Assembly: GCA_037444845.1 (NCBI GenBank)
Contig: JBBILQ010000007.1
Coordinates: forward strand, 1 to 64,000
Source: JARYMI01 sp037444845
Lineage (GTDB): Bacteria; Acidobacteriota; Aminicenantia; Aminicenantales; UBA8522
Direction: 5' to 3'
Length of the DNA stretch: 64,000 nt
A model generated the notes under the pieces. That model was given only the letters and a program-made list of their open reading frames with translations, was not told the origin of the DNA and made no database searches. Position numbers and translations under genes: made by a program. This document shows positions 25,970 to 35,237 of the stretch, piece by piece (position 1 is the first letter of the stretch; the number at the start of each line of letters is the position of its first letter).

Positions 25970-28661
25970 TCGACTTTCTGGACCAGGCGACCGCCTCGGG
26001 AGTTCCTTCGGCGACGATCTCGCCTCCCCTGTCGCCTCCTTCAGGGCCGAGGTCGATGACGTTGTCGGCGCACTTGATGATGTCCAGGTTATGCTCGATG
26101 ACGACGACCGTGTGTCCCTCGGAGACAAGCTTCTGGAAGCACCTGAGCAGGACCGAGACATCGTCAACGTGAAGCCCGATGGTCGGCTCATCGAAAAGGT
26201 AAAGGATTCGCTTCTGTTTCTCATGGACGAGATGATAGGCTAACTTGATCCTCTGCAGCTCCCCGCCGGAGAGAGTCGTTGTCGGCTGGCCTAACCGGAG
26301 GTAGCCGAGCCCGACTTCCTCGAGCGGCGCCAGTCTGTTCCTGACATCGCCGCGGTCAGCGAAGAAGTCCCTCGCTTCGGTGACGCTCAGGGCCAGGACT
26401 TGGTCGATATTCAGGCCTCTGTACTTGACCTCGAGGATTTCCTTGCGGAAGCGCTTGCCTTTGCAGGCATCACAGGTGAGGACGACATCCGACAGGAACT
26501 GCATCTCGACAATCTGTTGACCTGCGCCCTTGCACTCCTCGCAGCGTCCTCCCGGCGTGTTGAAGGAGAAATAACCCGGCTTGTAGCCGAAGGCCTTAGC
26601 TTCGCGCGTCTGGCTGAAGAGATCCCGGATGCCGTCCATAGCCTTGGTATAAGTAGCGGGGATGGAGCGCGGAGAAGTACTGACCGGGGATTGGTCGACC
26701 ATGATGACCTTGTCTACACGGTACTTCCCCTTGATCTCGCGGAACCCATCCTTTGCTTCGCCTCTCCAGCCGCGGAAGAGGACATCGTAAAGGAGAGTGC
26801 TCTTGCCCGAGCCCGAAACACCGGTAACGCAGGTGAAAATGCCGAGAGGAAGGCGGATATCGAGATGCTTCAGGTTGTGCTTGGAGGCGTCCTTGATTTC
26901 GATGAGGCCGGTCGGACGCCGCCGGCGATCGGGCAGGTCGATTTTTTTTATTCCCTTCAAGTACTGAGCGGTGAGTGTGTTATGGTTTTTGAGGAATTCA
27001 CGGAAAGGACCAGAGTAGAGGACCTCGCCCCCGGCTTCGCCCGCCCGCGGGCCCAGGTCGATGAGGTGCTCCGCTTGTCGGATGATTTCCGGGTCATGCT
27101 CGACAACAAGAACGGTGTTGCCGATGTCTTTGAGAGATTTAAGAATCTGGACAAGACGACGGTTGTCGCGGGCATGGAGGCCGATGCTCGGCTCATCCAG
27201 GACAAACAGGGTGCCGACAAGAGAAGCGCTCAGGGCGGCGGCGAGGTTGATCCGCTGGGCTTCACCGCCGCTAAGCGTGAAGGTCATCCGGTCGAGAGTG
27301 AGGTAATCGAGGCCGACTTCAAGGAGGAAGCGGAGCCTGTTTTGGACCTCGGCCATGAGTTTCTCGGCGACGCGCTGCTCGAAGGGCGTGAGGCTGAGAC
27401 CCTGGAAAAAAGAAAAGGCTTCCTTGACCGTCATCCTGGCCACATCCCCGATCGACCGGCCTTTGACCTTGACGCTCAGGGCCTGGGGGTTAAGCCGCGT
27501 GCCGCCGCAGGCCGCGCAGGGCACATACTTTCGGTAGCGGCTGAGAAAAACCCGGACCTGGACTTTGTATTTTTTTGTCTCTATCCAGTCGAAGAACCCC
27601 TTGACGCCTTCATAGCCGCCTCCTCCCTCCATGACGAATCGCTGCTGGTCAGGTTTAAGCTTCGAGTAGGACAGGCTCGTGGGGATGCCTTTTTTTCTGG
27701 CTTCGCGGATGAGCTCTTTCATCCACCAGTGCGAGCCCGCCTTTGTCCAGGGCTCGACAGCGCCATCTTCAAGGCTCTTCGTTTTGTCCGGGATGATCTT
27801 GTCTTCGTCTAAGACAGCCAGGTCTCCGAACCCGTGGCAAACCGGGCAAGCTCCCTGGGGGCTGTTGAATGAAAAAAGGTTGGGAAAAGGCGCCTCGTAG
27901 AGAGCCCGGCATTCTTTGCACTCCAGGCGGTCGGAGAAGAGGAATTCTCTTCCCGCTTCAGCCCTGACGGTCGCCCGGCCGTCGCCTTTTTTTAAGGCGA
28001 TCTCGAGTGAATCGACCAGCCGCTCTCTATCCTCGGGGTCGAGGGCGAGCCTGTCGACGAGGACGTCGACCGCCGGTTTGTCGCCGGCATCAGCGTCTTC
28101 AAGGTTTTTAATCTGACCATCCTGGACGATCCTTGAAAACCCCTCTTTCTTGAGTGAGGCCAGTTTTTTATCGATCGGCCAGGAGAAAAGAATGAGCAGG
28201 CGCGTTCGAGGCGGAAGCTTAAAAAGCGTCTCCACCGCGCCGTCGATCGTATCGCGCCGGACCGGCCGGCCGCAGCGGAGGCAGTGGATGAGGCCGATGC
28301 GGGCGAAGAGGACGCGAAGGAAATCGTGGATTTCCGTGACTGTGGCCACGGTTGAGCGCGGGTTCTTGGTCGCTGCCTTCTGCTGGATGGCGATGGCCGG
28401 AGTGATGCCGTCGATGAGGTCGGCGTCGGGCTTGTCCATGCGCTCAAGGAACTGGCGGGCGTAAGAGGAGAGACTCTCGATGTAGCGGCGCTGGCCCTCA
28501 GCGTAGAGGGTGTCGAAAGCCAGGGAGGATTTCCCCGACCCGCTGACTCCTGTGACGACGATGAGCTTGTAGAGAGGAAGGTCAAGGTTGATATTCTTCA
28601 GGTTGTGGACTCTGACTCCTCGAAGAATGATTTTTTCTTCCATGGCGCGCTGGTGAAGCAT
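25926..28661 (-). CDS. uvrA: Excinuclease ABC subunit A
   Basis: DNA-damage recognition ATPase of nucleotide excision repair. Both ABC halves are present: GVSGSGKSSLAFDTLY with LSGGEAQRINLA, and GVSGSGKSTLLYDVLF with LSGGELQRIKLA. Zinc modules show CKEC/CPVC in the first half and CEEC/CDAC in the second; another CAAC lies in the insertion. At 911 residues it is slightly shorter than the usual ~940. The assigned ATG lacks a clear Shine-Dalgarno; a second ATG six codons in (MEEKIILRG) is equally plausible. uvrB and uvrC are not in the window. Its last 44 bp overlap the convergent metalloprotease gene. Confidence 0.96.
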   Translation of the reverse strand: MLHQRAMEEKIILRGVRVHNLKNINLDLPLYKLIVVTGVSGSGKSSLAFDTLYAEGQRRYIESLSSYARQFLERMDKPDADLIDGITPAIAIQQKAATKNPRSTVATVTEIHDFLRVLFARIGLIHCLRCGRPVRRDTIDGAVETLFKLPPRTRLLILFSWPIDKKLASLKKEGFSRIVQDGQIKNLEDADAGDKPAVDVLVDRLALDPEDRERLVDSLEIALKKGDGRATVRAEAGREFLFSDRLECKECRALYEAPFPNLFSFNSPQGACPVCHGFGDLAVLDEDKIIPDKTKSLEDGAVEPWTKAGSHWWMKELIREARKKGIPTSLSYSKLKPDQQRFVMEGGGGYEGVKGFFDWIETKKYKVQVRVFLSRYRKYVPCAACGGTRLNPQALSVKVKGRSIGDVARMTVKEAFSFFQGLSLTPFEQRVAEKLMAEVQNRLRFLLEVGLDYLTLDRMTFTLSGGEAQRINLAAALSASLVGTLFVLDEPSIGLHARDNRRLVQILKSLKDIGNTVLVVEHDPEIIRQAEHLIDLGPRAGEAGGEVLYSGPFREFLKNHNTLTAQYLKGIKKIDLPDRRRRPTGLIEIKDASKHNLKHLDIRLPLGIFTCVTGVSGSGKSTLLYDVLFRGWRGEAKDGFREIKGKYRVDKVIMVDQSPVSTSPRSIPATYTKAMDGIRDLFSQTREAKAFGYKPGYFSFNTPGGRCEECKGAGQQIVEMQFLSDVVLTCDACKGKRFRKEILEVKYRGLNIDQVLALSVTEARDFFADRGDVRNRLAPLEEVGLGYLRLGQPTTTLSGGELQRIKLAYHLVHEKQKRILYLFDEPTIGLHVDDVSVLLRCFQKLVSEGHTVVVIEHNLDIIKCADNVIDLGPEGGDRGGEIVAEGTPEAVAWSRKSITGRYLRPYLEQKR

Positions 28662-28831
28662 TTATTATAAACCTAAATTGTGACAGCATACATAACCACC
28701 CCAATTTTTTTCATAAGATTACTTTTTTATTCAAAAATTATTCTCTTAGCTCCGGGGCCCAGGTTGTGATTACGTTCTTAGGCCATTGAACAGCTCCTTT
28801 CGATACCTCCCGGGGTGCTTTCTGGCGCAGA

Positions 28832-28866
28832 AAAATTGGGTAGACGAGTGAGATGTCCCCAATTTT
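28832..28866. repeat. Inverted repeat upstream of the symporter operon
   Basis: AAAATTGGG (28832-28840) and CCCAATTTT (28858-28866) are perfect 9-bp arms around a 17-base loop, ending 28 bp before the -35 of the next promoter. It may be a terminator-like hairpin or an operator; a similar CCCCAATTTTTTT lies at about 28700. Confidence 0.4.
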
Positions 28867-28893
28867 AAATTTTATACGGAGCCTGCGATTTCC

Positions 28894-28922
28894 TTGAGAA
28901 GGCGCTGGCGTTTGCATATAAT
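28894..28922 (+). promoter_or_regulatory. Near-consensus sigma-70 promoter
   Basis: TTGAGA (28894-28899), a 17-base spacer and a perfect TATAAT (28917-28922), 30 bp before the DUF3311 ATG and its Shine-Dalgarno AAAGGAGG. Confidence 0.75.
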
Positions 28923-28951
28923 GGGCGGAGCTTCAAGAAAGGAGGCCGCTC

Positions 28952-29173
28952 ATGCTAAAAGGGACAAAGCTGGCCCTCATCTTTGGTTCCATACCTTTCC
29001 TGACTCTCGTTTTTGCGCTGCCGCTTGTTAACAGAATTAAGCCCATCATCCTTGGCTTTCCGTTCGTCCTTTTCTGGGTCATCCTCTGGGTATTCCTGAC
29101 GCCATTTATCTTGATGGCCGCCTACTGGGCGGAGAAGAAGTTCAATAAGAGCGACAGGACCGGCGACTCATGA
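28952..29173 (+). CDS. DUF3311-like small membrane subunit of a sodium-solute symporter
   Basis: A 73-residue protein with two hydrophobic segments and a charged C-terminus (EKKFNKSDR). Such small proteins commonly precede solute:sodium symporter genes, and here the stop overlaps the symporter start by 4 bp (ATGA), indicating translational coupling. Family knowledge suggests it is an accessory subunit; direct function is inference. Confidence 0.7.
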   Translation: MLKGTKLALIFGSIPFLTLVFALPLVNRIKPIILGFPFVLFWVILWVFLTPFILMAAYWAEKKFNKSDRTGDS

Positions 29174-30585
29174 ACACGGCGCTCCTGATCATCTTCGCCA
29201 CGATCGTCTTTTCGGCCGGCCTCGGCATCTTTGCCGGCCGGAAAGTCAAGATGAACTTAGAGAACTGGACCGTGGGCGGCCGCCGCTTCGGCGTCCTCCT
29301 GATCTGGCTCCTCATGGCCGGAGAAATCTACACGACCTTCACTTTCCTGGGGGCCAGCGGCTGGGCTTATTCCAGGGGCGCGCCGACGTTTTATATCCTG
29401 ATCTACGGAACCCTGGCCTACACCGTCTCCTTTTTCATTTTGCCGGCGATATGGAAAGTGGGAAAGCGCTACGGGCTTCATACCCAGCCGGATTTTTTCA
29501 TCAAGAGGTACGAAAGCCGCGGCCTGGGGGTTCTTGTGGCTGCCATTGGAGTTCTCTCCATCCTCCCTTATCTTCAGCTCCAGCTCGCCGGTCTCGGGCT
29601 CATCGTCGAGGTGGCGAGCAACGGCGCTATCCGACCCAATGCCGCGATCCTCGTCGGGTTTGTCCTGACCTGCGCCTTTGTCTACACGAGCGGCATCCGC
29701 GGGACGGCCTGGGTGTCCATCATCAAGGATGTCATGATGATTGCTGCCGTGGCGGTTGTCGGGATAGGGGTTCCGCACATTTACTTCGGAGGCTTCGATA
29801 AGATGTTCCGGGCTCTTCTGGAGGCGCATCCTGGACATCTTGTCTTCCCGGGCGCGGCGCCGGGTATGGACGTCCTCTGGGTCATGTCAACGGTGTTATT
29901 GACCGGTCTCGGCTTTTACATGTGGCCGCACGTTTTCGGGTCGGCTTTCTCGGCCCGGAGCGCGGAGACGATCAAGAGGAACGCCGTCATCATGCCCTTC
30001 TATCAGATTCCGGTCCTGCTCGTTGTCATGGTCGGGTTCACGGCGCTTCTTGTCATCCCGGGGCTTAGGAACGGCGACCTGGCTTTCCTCGAACTCGTCA
30101 ATAAAACGTATCCCTCGTGGTTCATGGGGTTTGTCGGAGCAGCCGGCGCAGTCACGGCCATGGTGCCATCCTCCGTCCTGGTGCTTTTTGCTTCCACGTT
30201 GCTCGCTAAGAATGTTTATCAGGCAGGCTTTGCGCCTAAAGCCAGCGAAGAGAAGGTTCTCGGCCTGTCGCGCCTCATGGTCCTCGTCATCATGGGGTTT
30301 GCCCTTCTTTTTGCCCTTTTCCTTCCTAATGCCCTGGTTAACCTTCTTCTCATCGGCTACAACGGCGTCAGCCAGTTTTTCCCGGGCGTTGTCCTGGGTT
30401 TGTTCTGGAAAGGAGTGAGCCGCCGGGGAGTCGTTTGGGGGCTGGTGACGGGGTTTGTCCTGGCGGCCGTCCTCGTCTTCAGCCGGCATGACCCGTTTCT
30501 GGGCTTGAACGCCGGGTTTGTGGCTCTGGTCGTGAATGCTGCCGTGACCGTGGCCGTCAGCCTATTCGGGGGGCATCGACAATGA
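29170..30585 (+). CDS. Sodium:solute symporter (SSS) family transporter
   Basis: Inner-membrane secondary transporter, 471 residues with about a dozen hydrophobic segments. The N-terminal block ENWTVGGRRFG and LLMAGEIYTTFTFLGASGW are typical of SSS permeases paired with small DUF3311 proteins, which often take up monocarboxylates or amino acids. The start overlaps the DUF3311 stop. About 110 bp downstream lies an M20 amidohydrolase gene on the same strand, which fits uptake and hydrolysis of an N-acylated amino acid or peptide; that link is inference. Confidence 0.88.
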   Translation: MNTALLIIFATIVFSAGLGIFAGRKVKMNLENWTVGGRRFGVLLIWLLMAGEIYTTFTFLGASGWAYSRGAPTFYILIYGTLAYTVSFFILPAIWKVGKRYGLHTQPDFFIKRYESRGLGVLVAAIGVLSILPYLQLQLAGLGLIVEVASNGAIRPNAAILVGFVLTCAFVYTSGIRGTAWVSIIKDVMMIAAVAVVGIGVPHIYFGGFDKMFRALLEAHPGHLVFPGAAPGMDVLWVMSTVLLTGLGFYMWPHVFGSAFSARSAETIKRNAVIMPFYQIPVLLVVMVGFTALLVIPGLRNGDLAFLELVNKTYPSWFMGFVGAAGAVTAMVPSSVLVLFASTLLAKNVYQAGFAPKASEEKVLGLSRLMVLVIMGFALLFALFLPNALVNLLLIGYNGVSQFFPGVVLGLFWKGVSRRGVVWGLVTGFVLAAVLVFSRHDPFLGLNAGFVALVVNAAVTVAVSLFGGHRQ

Positions 30586-30694
30586 CTTGTATCTCCTTCA
30601 TAAAGATGAGGATTTCGACCGGATCAAGGAAGTTTCGCCCCTCAAGACATGGGGTTGAAAAAAATTAGGAATTTTGAAAGCGGGGAGGCAAGGA

Positions 30695-31897
30695 ATGAAC
30701 AAATTTAGAAGTGATAATGGTGGAACGCTGGCTAATTTGAAGGGCGATATCAACGCCTTGGTGGGGGAGCTCGTTCGCTGGCGGCGCGATTTTCACCGGC
30801 ATCCGGAGATCGCCAACGAGGAGAAGAGGACCTCAGATGTCATCCGTCGCTTCCTGGAAGACCTCGGGCTTCCGGTCCGGTCGGCTGCGGGGACTGGCCT
30901 TATCGCCGTGTTAGAAGGAGCCGGAAAGGGGAAGACCGTCGCTTTGCGCGCAGACATGGATGCGCTGCCTCTTCAAGAGGAGGGCGATAAGGAGTACAAA
31001 TCCTTAAACGCAGGCGCCGCTCACGCCTGCGGCCACGACGGCCACATGGCGATTCTAATGGGCGTAGCGAAATTTCTGGCCGGAAGAAAAGACGGTTTTC
31101 CGGGCCGCGTCGTTTTCCTTTTCCAGCCGGCTGAAGAGAGGCCGCCCGGCGGGGCAAAAAGGATGATCGAGGAGGGAGCGCTCGAAGGAGTTGATGCGGT
31201 CTTCGGCCTTCATCTCTGGCAGCCGCTCCCTACGGGCACGGTCGGCATCGTCAAGGGCGCGATGATGGCTCAGTCGGATGAATTTTCCCTCGTCGTCAGG
31301 GGAAAAGGCGGCCACGGCTCGATGCCGCACACGGCCATTGACCCCATCCTCGCAGCCTCTCACATCGTCGTTAACGTCCAGACGATCGTCAGCCGGAACG
31401 TTGACCCGCTCAAACCGTGCGTCGTGTCCTTCGGCACGGTGAGCGGCGGAACGGTCTTCAACATCATCCCGGCCGAGGTTTCGCTGAGCGGCACCGTGAG
31501 GAGCTTCGACGCATCTATCCAGGACCTGGCCCAGCGACGGCTGCAGGAAATCGCAGAGGAAACAGCCAGAGCCTTAGGTGCGTCGTGTAGCTTCAATTAT
31601 GTCAAAGGTTATCCTGCTCTGGTGAATCACTCGGGGATGGTGGATTTCGTCACGGGCATGGCCGCGAAAGTTTTCGGAGAAAACTGCCTTAAACGCATCG
31701 ACCCGATCATGGGCGGGGAAGATTTCGCTTATTATCTCCAGGAAGTTCCGGGCGCATTTTTCTTCTTCGGCGCTGGCGACGGCTGTCCCTTTCCGCACCA
31801 TCACCCTGGTTTTGAAATCGACGAGAAGGCGCTGCCGCAGGCGGTCCTTCTGATGGCCTCTCTGGCCGTTGAATTTCTGGAGGGCCGTCAGCCGTGA
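30695..31897 (+). CDS. M20 family amidohydrolase (hippurate hydrolase/IAA-amino-acid hydrolase type)
   Basis: Zinc amidohydrolase of 400 residues that cleaves N-acyl amino acids. Visible are the metal-site blocks HACGHDGHM, FQPAEERPPGG, a histidine in GLHLWQPLP and GGEDFAYYL, plus ALRADMDALPLQEE. The dimerisation domain (GKGGHGSMPHTAIDPI) is complete. I chose ATG 30695 because GGGGAGGCAAGGA lies just upstream; an earlier in-frame ATG has no such site. Its TGA overlaps the GTG start of mntP by 4 bp. With the symporter upstream this may form a nutrient-scavenging unit. Confidence 0.92.
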   Translation: MNKFRSDNGGTLANLKGDINALVGELVRWRRDFHRHPEIANEEKRTSDVIRRFLEDLGLPVRSAAGTGLIAVLEGAGKGKTVALRADMDALPLQEEGDKEYKSLNAGAAHACGHDGHMAILMGVAKFLAGRKDGFPGRVVFLFQPAEERPPGGAKRMIEEGALEGVDAVFGLHLWQPLPTGTVGIVKGAMMAQSDEFSLVVRGKGGHGSMPHTAIDPILAASHIVVNVQTIVSRNVDPLKPCVVSFGTVSGGTVFNIIPAEVSLSGTVRSFDASIQDLAQRRLQEIAEETARALGASCSFNYVKGYPALVNHSGMVDFVTGMAAKVFGENCLKRIDPIMGGEDFAYYLQEVPGAFFFFGAGDGCPFPHHHPGFEIDEKALPQAVLLMASLAVEFLEGRQP

Positions 31898-32454
31898 ATT
31901 TCCTGGTCGTCTTAGGTCTGGCTTTTGCCCTGGCCATGGACGCTTTCGCCGTTTCGCTCGGCCTCGGGCTGAACCTGGTCCGGGCGTCGATTAGCCAGAC
32001 GTTCCGGCTTGCTTCTTCGTTCGGGCTTTTTCAGTTCATGATGCCGGTCATCGGCTGGAGCGCCGGGACGACAATTATCAGGTTTGTCGAACGCTTCGAC
32101 CACTGGGTTGCCTTCGCTCTCCTTTTAGGTGTCGGCAGCAGAATGATTTTAGAGTCGTTCAAAGGCGGCGAAGACATCAGAGTTAAGAAATCTGACCCCA
32201 CCAAGGGCTTTCCCCTTTTGGTCCTTTCTGTCGCGACAAGCCTCGATTCCTTAGCGGTAGGATTGAGCTTAGGTGCCCTGCGTGTGGCTGTCGTCTATCC
32301 CGCGGCGATCATCGGCATTGTCGCTTTTATGATGACGGTGGTCGGCATGAAGCTTGGCCCTCTCGCCGGGCGAGTCATCGGAAAACGCGCGGAGCTGGCC
32401 GGCGGGCTGATTCTCATCCTCATCGGCATCAAGATCCTGGCCGACCACCTGTGA
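31894..32454 (+). CDS. mntP: Manganese efflux pump MntP
   Basis: A 186-residue membrane protein with six hydrophobic segments. The family's paired DxxxxxxS blocks appear as AMDAFAVSLGLGL near residue 16 and SLDSLAVGLSLGAL in the second half. It exports Mn2+. Start is GTG overlapping the amidohydrolase stop (GTGA), so its translation depends on the upstream gene. No yybP-ykoY riboswitch is possible at this start because the upstream DNA is coding. Confidence 0.93.
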   Translation: MNFLVVLGLAFALAMDAFAVSLGLGLNLVRASISQTFRLASSFGLFQFMMPVIGWSAGTTIIRFVERFDHWVAFALLLGVGSRMILESFKGGEDIRVKKSDPTKGFPLLVLSVATSLDSLAVGLSLGALRVAVVYPAAIIGIVAFMMTVVGMKLGPLAGRVIGKRAELAGGLILILIGIKILADHL

Positions 32455-32535
32455 ATTTCAACCGGAAGAATATCCCTTCATTGCGGTTGCATTGGTATTC
32501 CGTTCTTTCCCGAGAGATGCCGCCAGAACCAGAGT

Positions 32536-32964
32536 CTATTTCTCAGGCAGGATGAACTCGTAGTCGACGAGGCAGTTATAGCTGTTGGAATAAACGAGAA
32601 CGGCGTCGGGGCTTGTTCTGCCGATGCACAACCGATATGTTTTTCCGGGGATGAACTTTATCCCTTTTTTGGCTTTCATCTTGACCGAGTAAGCGTTTGT
32701 TGCCCCCAACCTGACCGTGGGAAACCACCCCTCCGCAATCGGCGCCTCCCCATCCAGGACGAGATGATAGAGGTGAGACTCCATGAATTCCACCCTGATC
32801 TGGAATTCAATTTCATCTGGCGAGGAACGAATGACCCCGAAATACTCGCTTGGGGGTTGAGCGCCGCGGTAAAAACGCATTTTGCTCTTCTGCGGAGAAG
32901 CGCAGGATACGATAAGGACTCCCGCAGTTATCAAAACAAATATTTTTAATTTGATATGCCCCAT
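32536..32964 (-). CDS. Small lipoprotein of unknown function
   Basis: A 142-residue protein not recognised as a known family. The signal peptide ends in a lipobox (VLIVSC), so it is probably lipid-anchored. The mature part is predicted beta-rich, with two cysteines near the C-terminus (YRLCIGRT and SYNCLVDYEF) that could form a disulfide. Start at ATG 32964 chosen from AAAGAGGAAAAC upstream; an in-frame ATG 31 codons earlier gives a poor signal peptide. Convergent with mntP. Confidence 0.6.
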   Translation of the reverse strand: MGHIKLKIFVLITAGVLIVSCASPQKSKMRFYRGAQPPSEYFGVIRSSPDEIEFQIRVEFMESHLYHLVLDGEAPIAEGWFPTVRLGATNAYSVKMKAKKGIKFIPGKTYRLCIGRTSPDAVLVYSNSYNCLVDYEFILPEK

Positions 32965-33199
32965 GTTTTCCTCTTTGTCTTTTATTATGCAAAAAAACGC
33001 CCGGCTTTCAAGACAGAGACAAGAATACCGGGATGACAGAAGAAGAGTTTTTCTCACTCCGGAAGCGCTTCACCGTTCGCTTCTCGGCGGCGATCTCCGG
33101 CCGGCTTTAAACAGATTTGTCGAAGATTCGCGGCTTCAAGGAAATCGAGTATAAAGCGATTGCCAAGGAACTGGGACAAAGAGGAGTGGTGACTACTAA

Positions 33200-33353
33200 C
33201 CTGGACTATTCACGAAATGAAAGGAAAAAATCCCCTCTCCCCATGTGGGAGAGGGTCGGGGTGAGGGGGATCATTCAAAGATTCCCCCTCCCCTCTATCC
33301 CCTCCCGCCAGGGGAGGGGGCGTTTTATCGTATCATTTTGTGAATAGATCAGG
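33200..33353 (-). mobile_element. MITE, copy 2 (154 bp, TSD CTAA)
   Basis: Exact reverse complement of the element at 6972-7125, flanked by CTAA at 33196-33199 and 33354-33357. It is inserted so that the right-hand target duplication contains the TAG stop codon of the M29-like gene: the coding sequence runs right up to the element. Orientation follows transcription of that gene. Confidence 0.88.
33225..33255 (-). terminator. Intrinsic terminator inside MITE copy 2
   Basis: The nine-pair CCCTCTCCC/GGGAGAGGG stem with a T-run reads leftward and lies about 100 bp after the aminopeptidase stop, so it could terminate that transcript. Confidence 0.6.
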
Positions 33354-34505
33354 CTAATAGAAAATAAGATAGTCTCCCTTTTCCATGATTTTCTCTGGAG
33401 CTCTGTCCCCATATTCAATCATGACAGATAAGACCGTTACGCGGGGCTGGGTGGCCGGGATATAAATGCGGTCGAGATGAATGACTTCGCCGGGCGATGA
33501 GAAAGCGGCCGGCCCGACCGATCCGCCGAAGTGGTCGCTCCTGCCAAAGGCGATGTGAAGGCCAAGCTTCTCGTCGAGGAGGATTTCGCCGATCGGTTGG
33601 AGGCCGAAATCAGCCAGCACTCCGAACCCGAGCTCGGCCATGTTCCCGTAAGCCGGTTCCCGTTTGAGATGGTCTGCCTCTGCCCTGGCTTGCGTTCCAT
33701 CCCCTTGAACAGAGAAGGCTCTATTTTCCTTGATGTGGAAGAGCACAAGCTCCTGATTAACCTCCACCGGCAGCGTTCCTTCTGTCCGGCTGGGCTCGGA
33801 TCTTTCGCCTTCATAGGGGACGATGTAGGCTTCGCCGCTGGGCAGGTTGCCAGCCGTGGCCTTGTCGCGGAAACGGCCGTTGCTCGCGTGCGCGGTTCGC
33901 CAGCGAAGGTCGAATGTCATGCGATATTCCTTGCGGCCGTCCACAGCAAAACGGATTTCCGCGGCTTCCGCGCTGTCGAGCTTTTCTTTGAGCAACAAAA
34001 CCCTGCGGCTTACTTCGTTGTAATCGATCCGGAGCGCGGGAATCATGGCGGGTGTAAACCCGGGCATGGTGGCAGCCCTGAAGCCATGCTTTTTGGCGGC
34101 GTTCTTGAGGGGAGCTGTCGTCGAATACTCTGTCGGTGCCAGGAAGAGCTGCATGTCTTTAAATATGTCCTCAAAGAGAAGCTGATCACCACACCAACTC
34201 AGGGCTTCCGCCACAGCGGGCAGAGGGGTTTCAACGAGAGTGGCCTGGGCTGGCAGGTCGGCGTTATTCGAGCCTGTGTCAGGATAGGCGATGAGTTTCA
34301 CCGTGTCGATGGGGATCTCAGCCGAATGTTTTTTAAGGGTTTTAAACCACTCCGATGCGAGCTTCCGCCTTTCCTTCCAGGCCGTGTTGTCGTTTTCTGG
34401 GCGGCGCGGGATATCAATAAGAATAGCGAGGCACCGGTCACCCGGATGGCGCGGAAAAACAGACCGGACCAGGCTGACGAGTTCAGCGGCTTTTAGCGTT
34501 GCCAT
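33354..34505 (-). CDS. M29-like (AmpS/aminopeptidase T-type) metallopeptidase
   Basis: A 383-residue cytosolic protein. The C-terminal half resembles family M29: NLPSGEAYIVPYEG, NMAELGFGV, GEILLDEKLGLHIAFGRSDHFGG and EVIHLDRIYIP match the order of the metal-ligand blocks of those dinuclear aminopeptidases, although the second block differs in detail and the N-terminal half is divergent. Activity therefore needs proof. The stop codon lies within the target duplication of MITE copy 2. It is the last gene of a minus-strand run that starts with two Gfo/Idh/MocA genes at 37185. Confidence 0.6.
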   Translation of the reverse strand: MATLKAAELVSLVRSVFPRHPGDRCLAILIDIPRRPENDNTAWKERRKLASEWFKTLKKHSAEIPIDTVKLIAYPDTGSNNADLPAQATLVETPLPAVAEALSWCGDQLLFEDIFKDMQLFLAPTEYSTTAPLKNAAKKHGFRAATMPGFTPAMIPALRIDYNEVSRRVLLLKEKLDSAEAAEIRFAVDGRKEYRMTFDLRWRTAHASNGRFRDKATAGNLPSGEAYIVPYEGERSEPSRTEGTLPVEVNQELVLFHIKENRAFSVQGDGTQARAEADHLKREPAYGNMAELGFGVLADFGLQPIGEILLDEKLGLHIAFGRSDHFGGSVGPAAFSSPGEVIHLDRIYIPATQPRVTVLSVMIEYGDRAPEKIMEKGDYLIFY

Positions 34506-34723
34506 GATTCCTCCTTTCTTTTAGATTATCAAAAAATGGGGACAGTTTACATGTTTAGCGAATATTTTTCGCCTCCAGGAAAGAGGAATTTTGTTGTCTG
34601 TTGTGGTTGCCGCATGAGCCTGTTTGTGCCGGTTTCCCCTCCAACAATCGTGAATAAGTATAAGTCTCGGCTCGAAGAGAAGCTGCGCGGCAAATGTCGT
34701 GGCCAGCTCCGTGGAGGATAAAA

Positions 34724-35209
34724 TCAATCCACGGACCCCTTCCCGCTGAGCTTGAAAATTCCCAGGCCGGACGCATCCACCCCATCCTGGCGGGCCAAAA
34801 ACTCTCCGGATATCGTATAGCCCTCGAAAGAACCTTTTCCTTTTCCTTGGAGGTCTATTTTGGCCGTGAGGTCGGCGACGATGTGCTGCCTGACCAGGAT
34901 GGACACTTGATTCTCTTTGCTCTTCCAGCAAGCTTCGAAAAGAGGTTGAGATTTTTCATCTAAGAGAGTGATGGTCCCTCCGCCGGAGCAGCTGAGCCGG
35001 ATTCCACCGTCCTCTTCCTGACCAACAACATCGATGCTTTGGATTTCAATGGAGACAGCGGGCTTCACCCGCAGTGATTTTCCATTAGTAAAACGCAGCG
35101 GCGCCAATGTTCCTTCCGCAGAACCGGAGCGTGCTTCATAAACAGAGGCATCGAATGAGATGATCGTAGAATCCCCGAACGAAAATTCTCCCCAGACTTC
35201 ATGTGTCAT
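34724..35209 (-). CDS. Hypothetical beta-rich protein
   Basis: About 161 residues; no family recognised. The predicted fold is mostly beta-strands with a glycine-rich stretch (SCSGGGTITLLDE) and an ending GLGIFKLSGKGSVD. No signal peptide. I set the start at ATG 35209 (MTHEVWGEF) because GGAGGG lies 6 bp upstream; ATG 35215 is too close to it and longer forms overlap the preceding gene. Its position 28 bp after a Gfo/Idh/MocA gene suggests an accessory role in the same pathway. Confidence 0.55.
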   Translation of the reverse strand: MTHEVWGEFSFGDSTIISFDASVYEARSGSAEGTLAPLRFTNGKSLRVKPAVSIEIQSIDVVGQEEDGGIRLSCSGGGTITLLDEKSQPLFEACWKSKENQVSILVRQHIVADLTAKIDLQGKGKGSFEGYTISGEFLARQDGVDASGLGIFKLSGKGSVD

Positions 35210-35237
35210 GAGCATCCCTCCACGAGTGTATCGGTTC

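Noticed and set aside
26400..27812. 470-codon plus-strand open frame
   Set aside because: Antisense to uvrA, no recognisable motif, acidic low-complexity product.
31800..31894. Mn-responsive riboswitch ahead of mntP
   Set aside because: The start overlaps the upstream coding sequence, leaving no leader for an aptamer.
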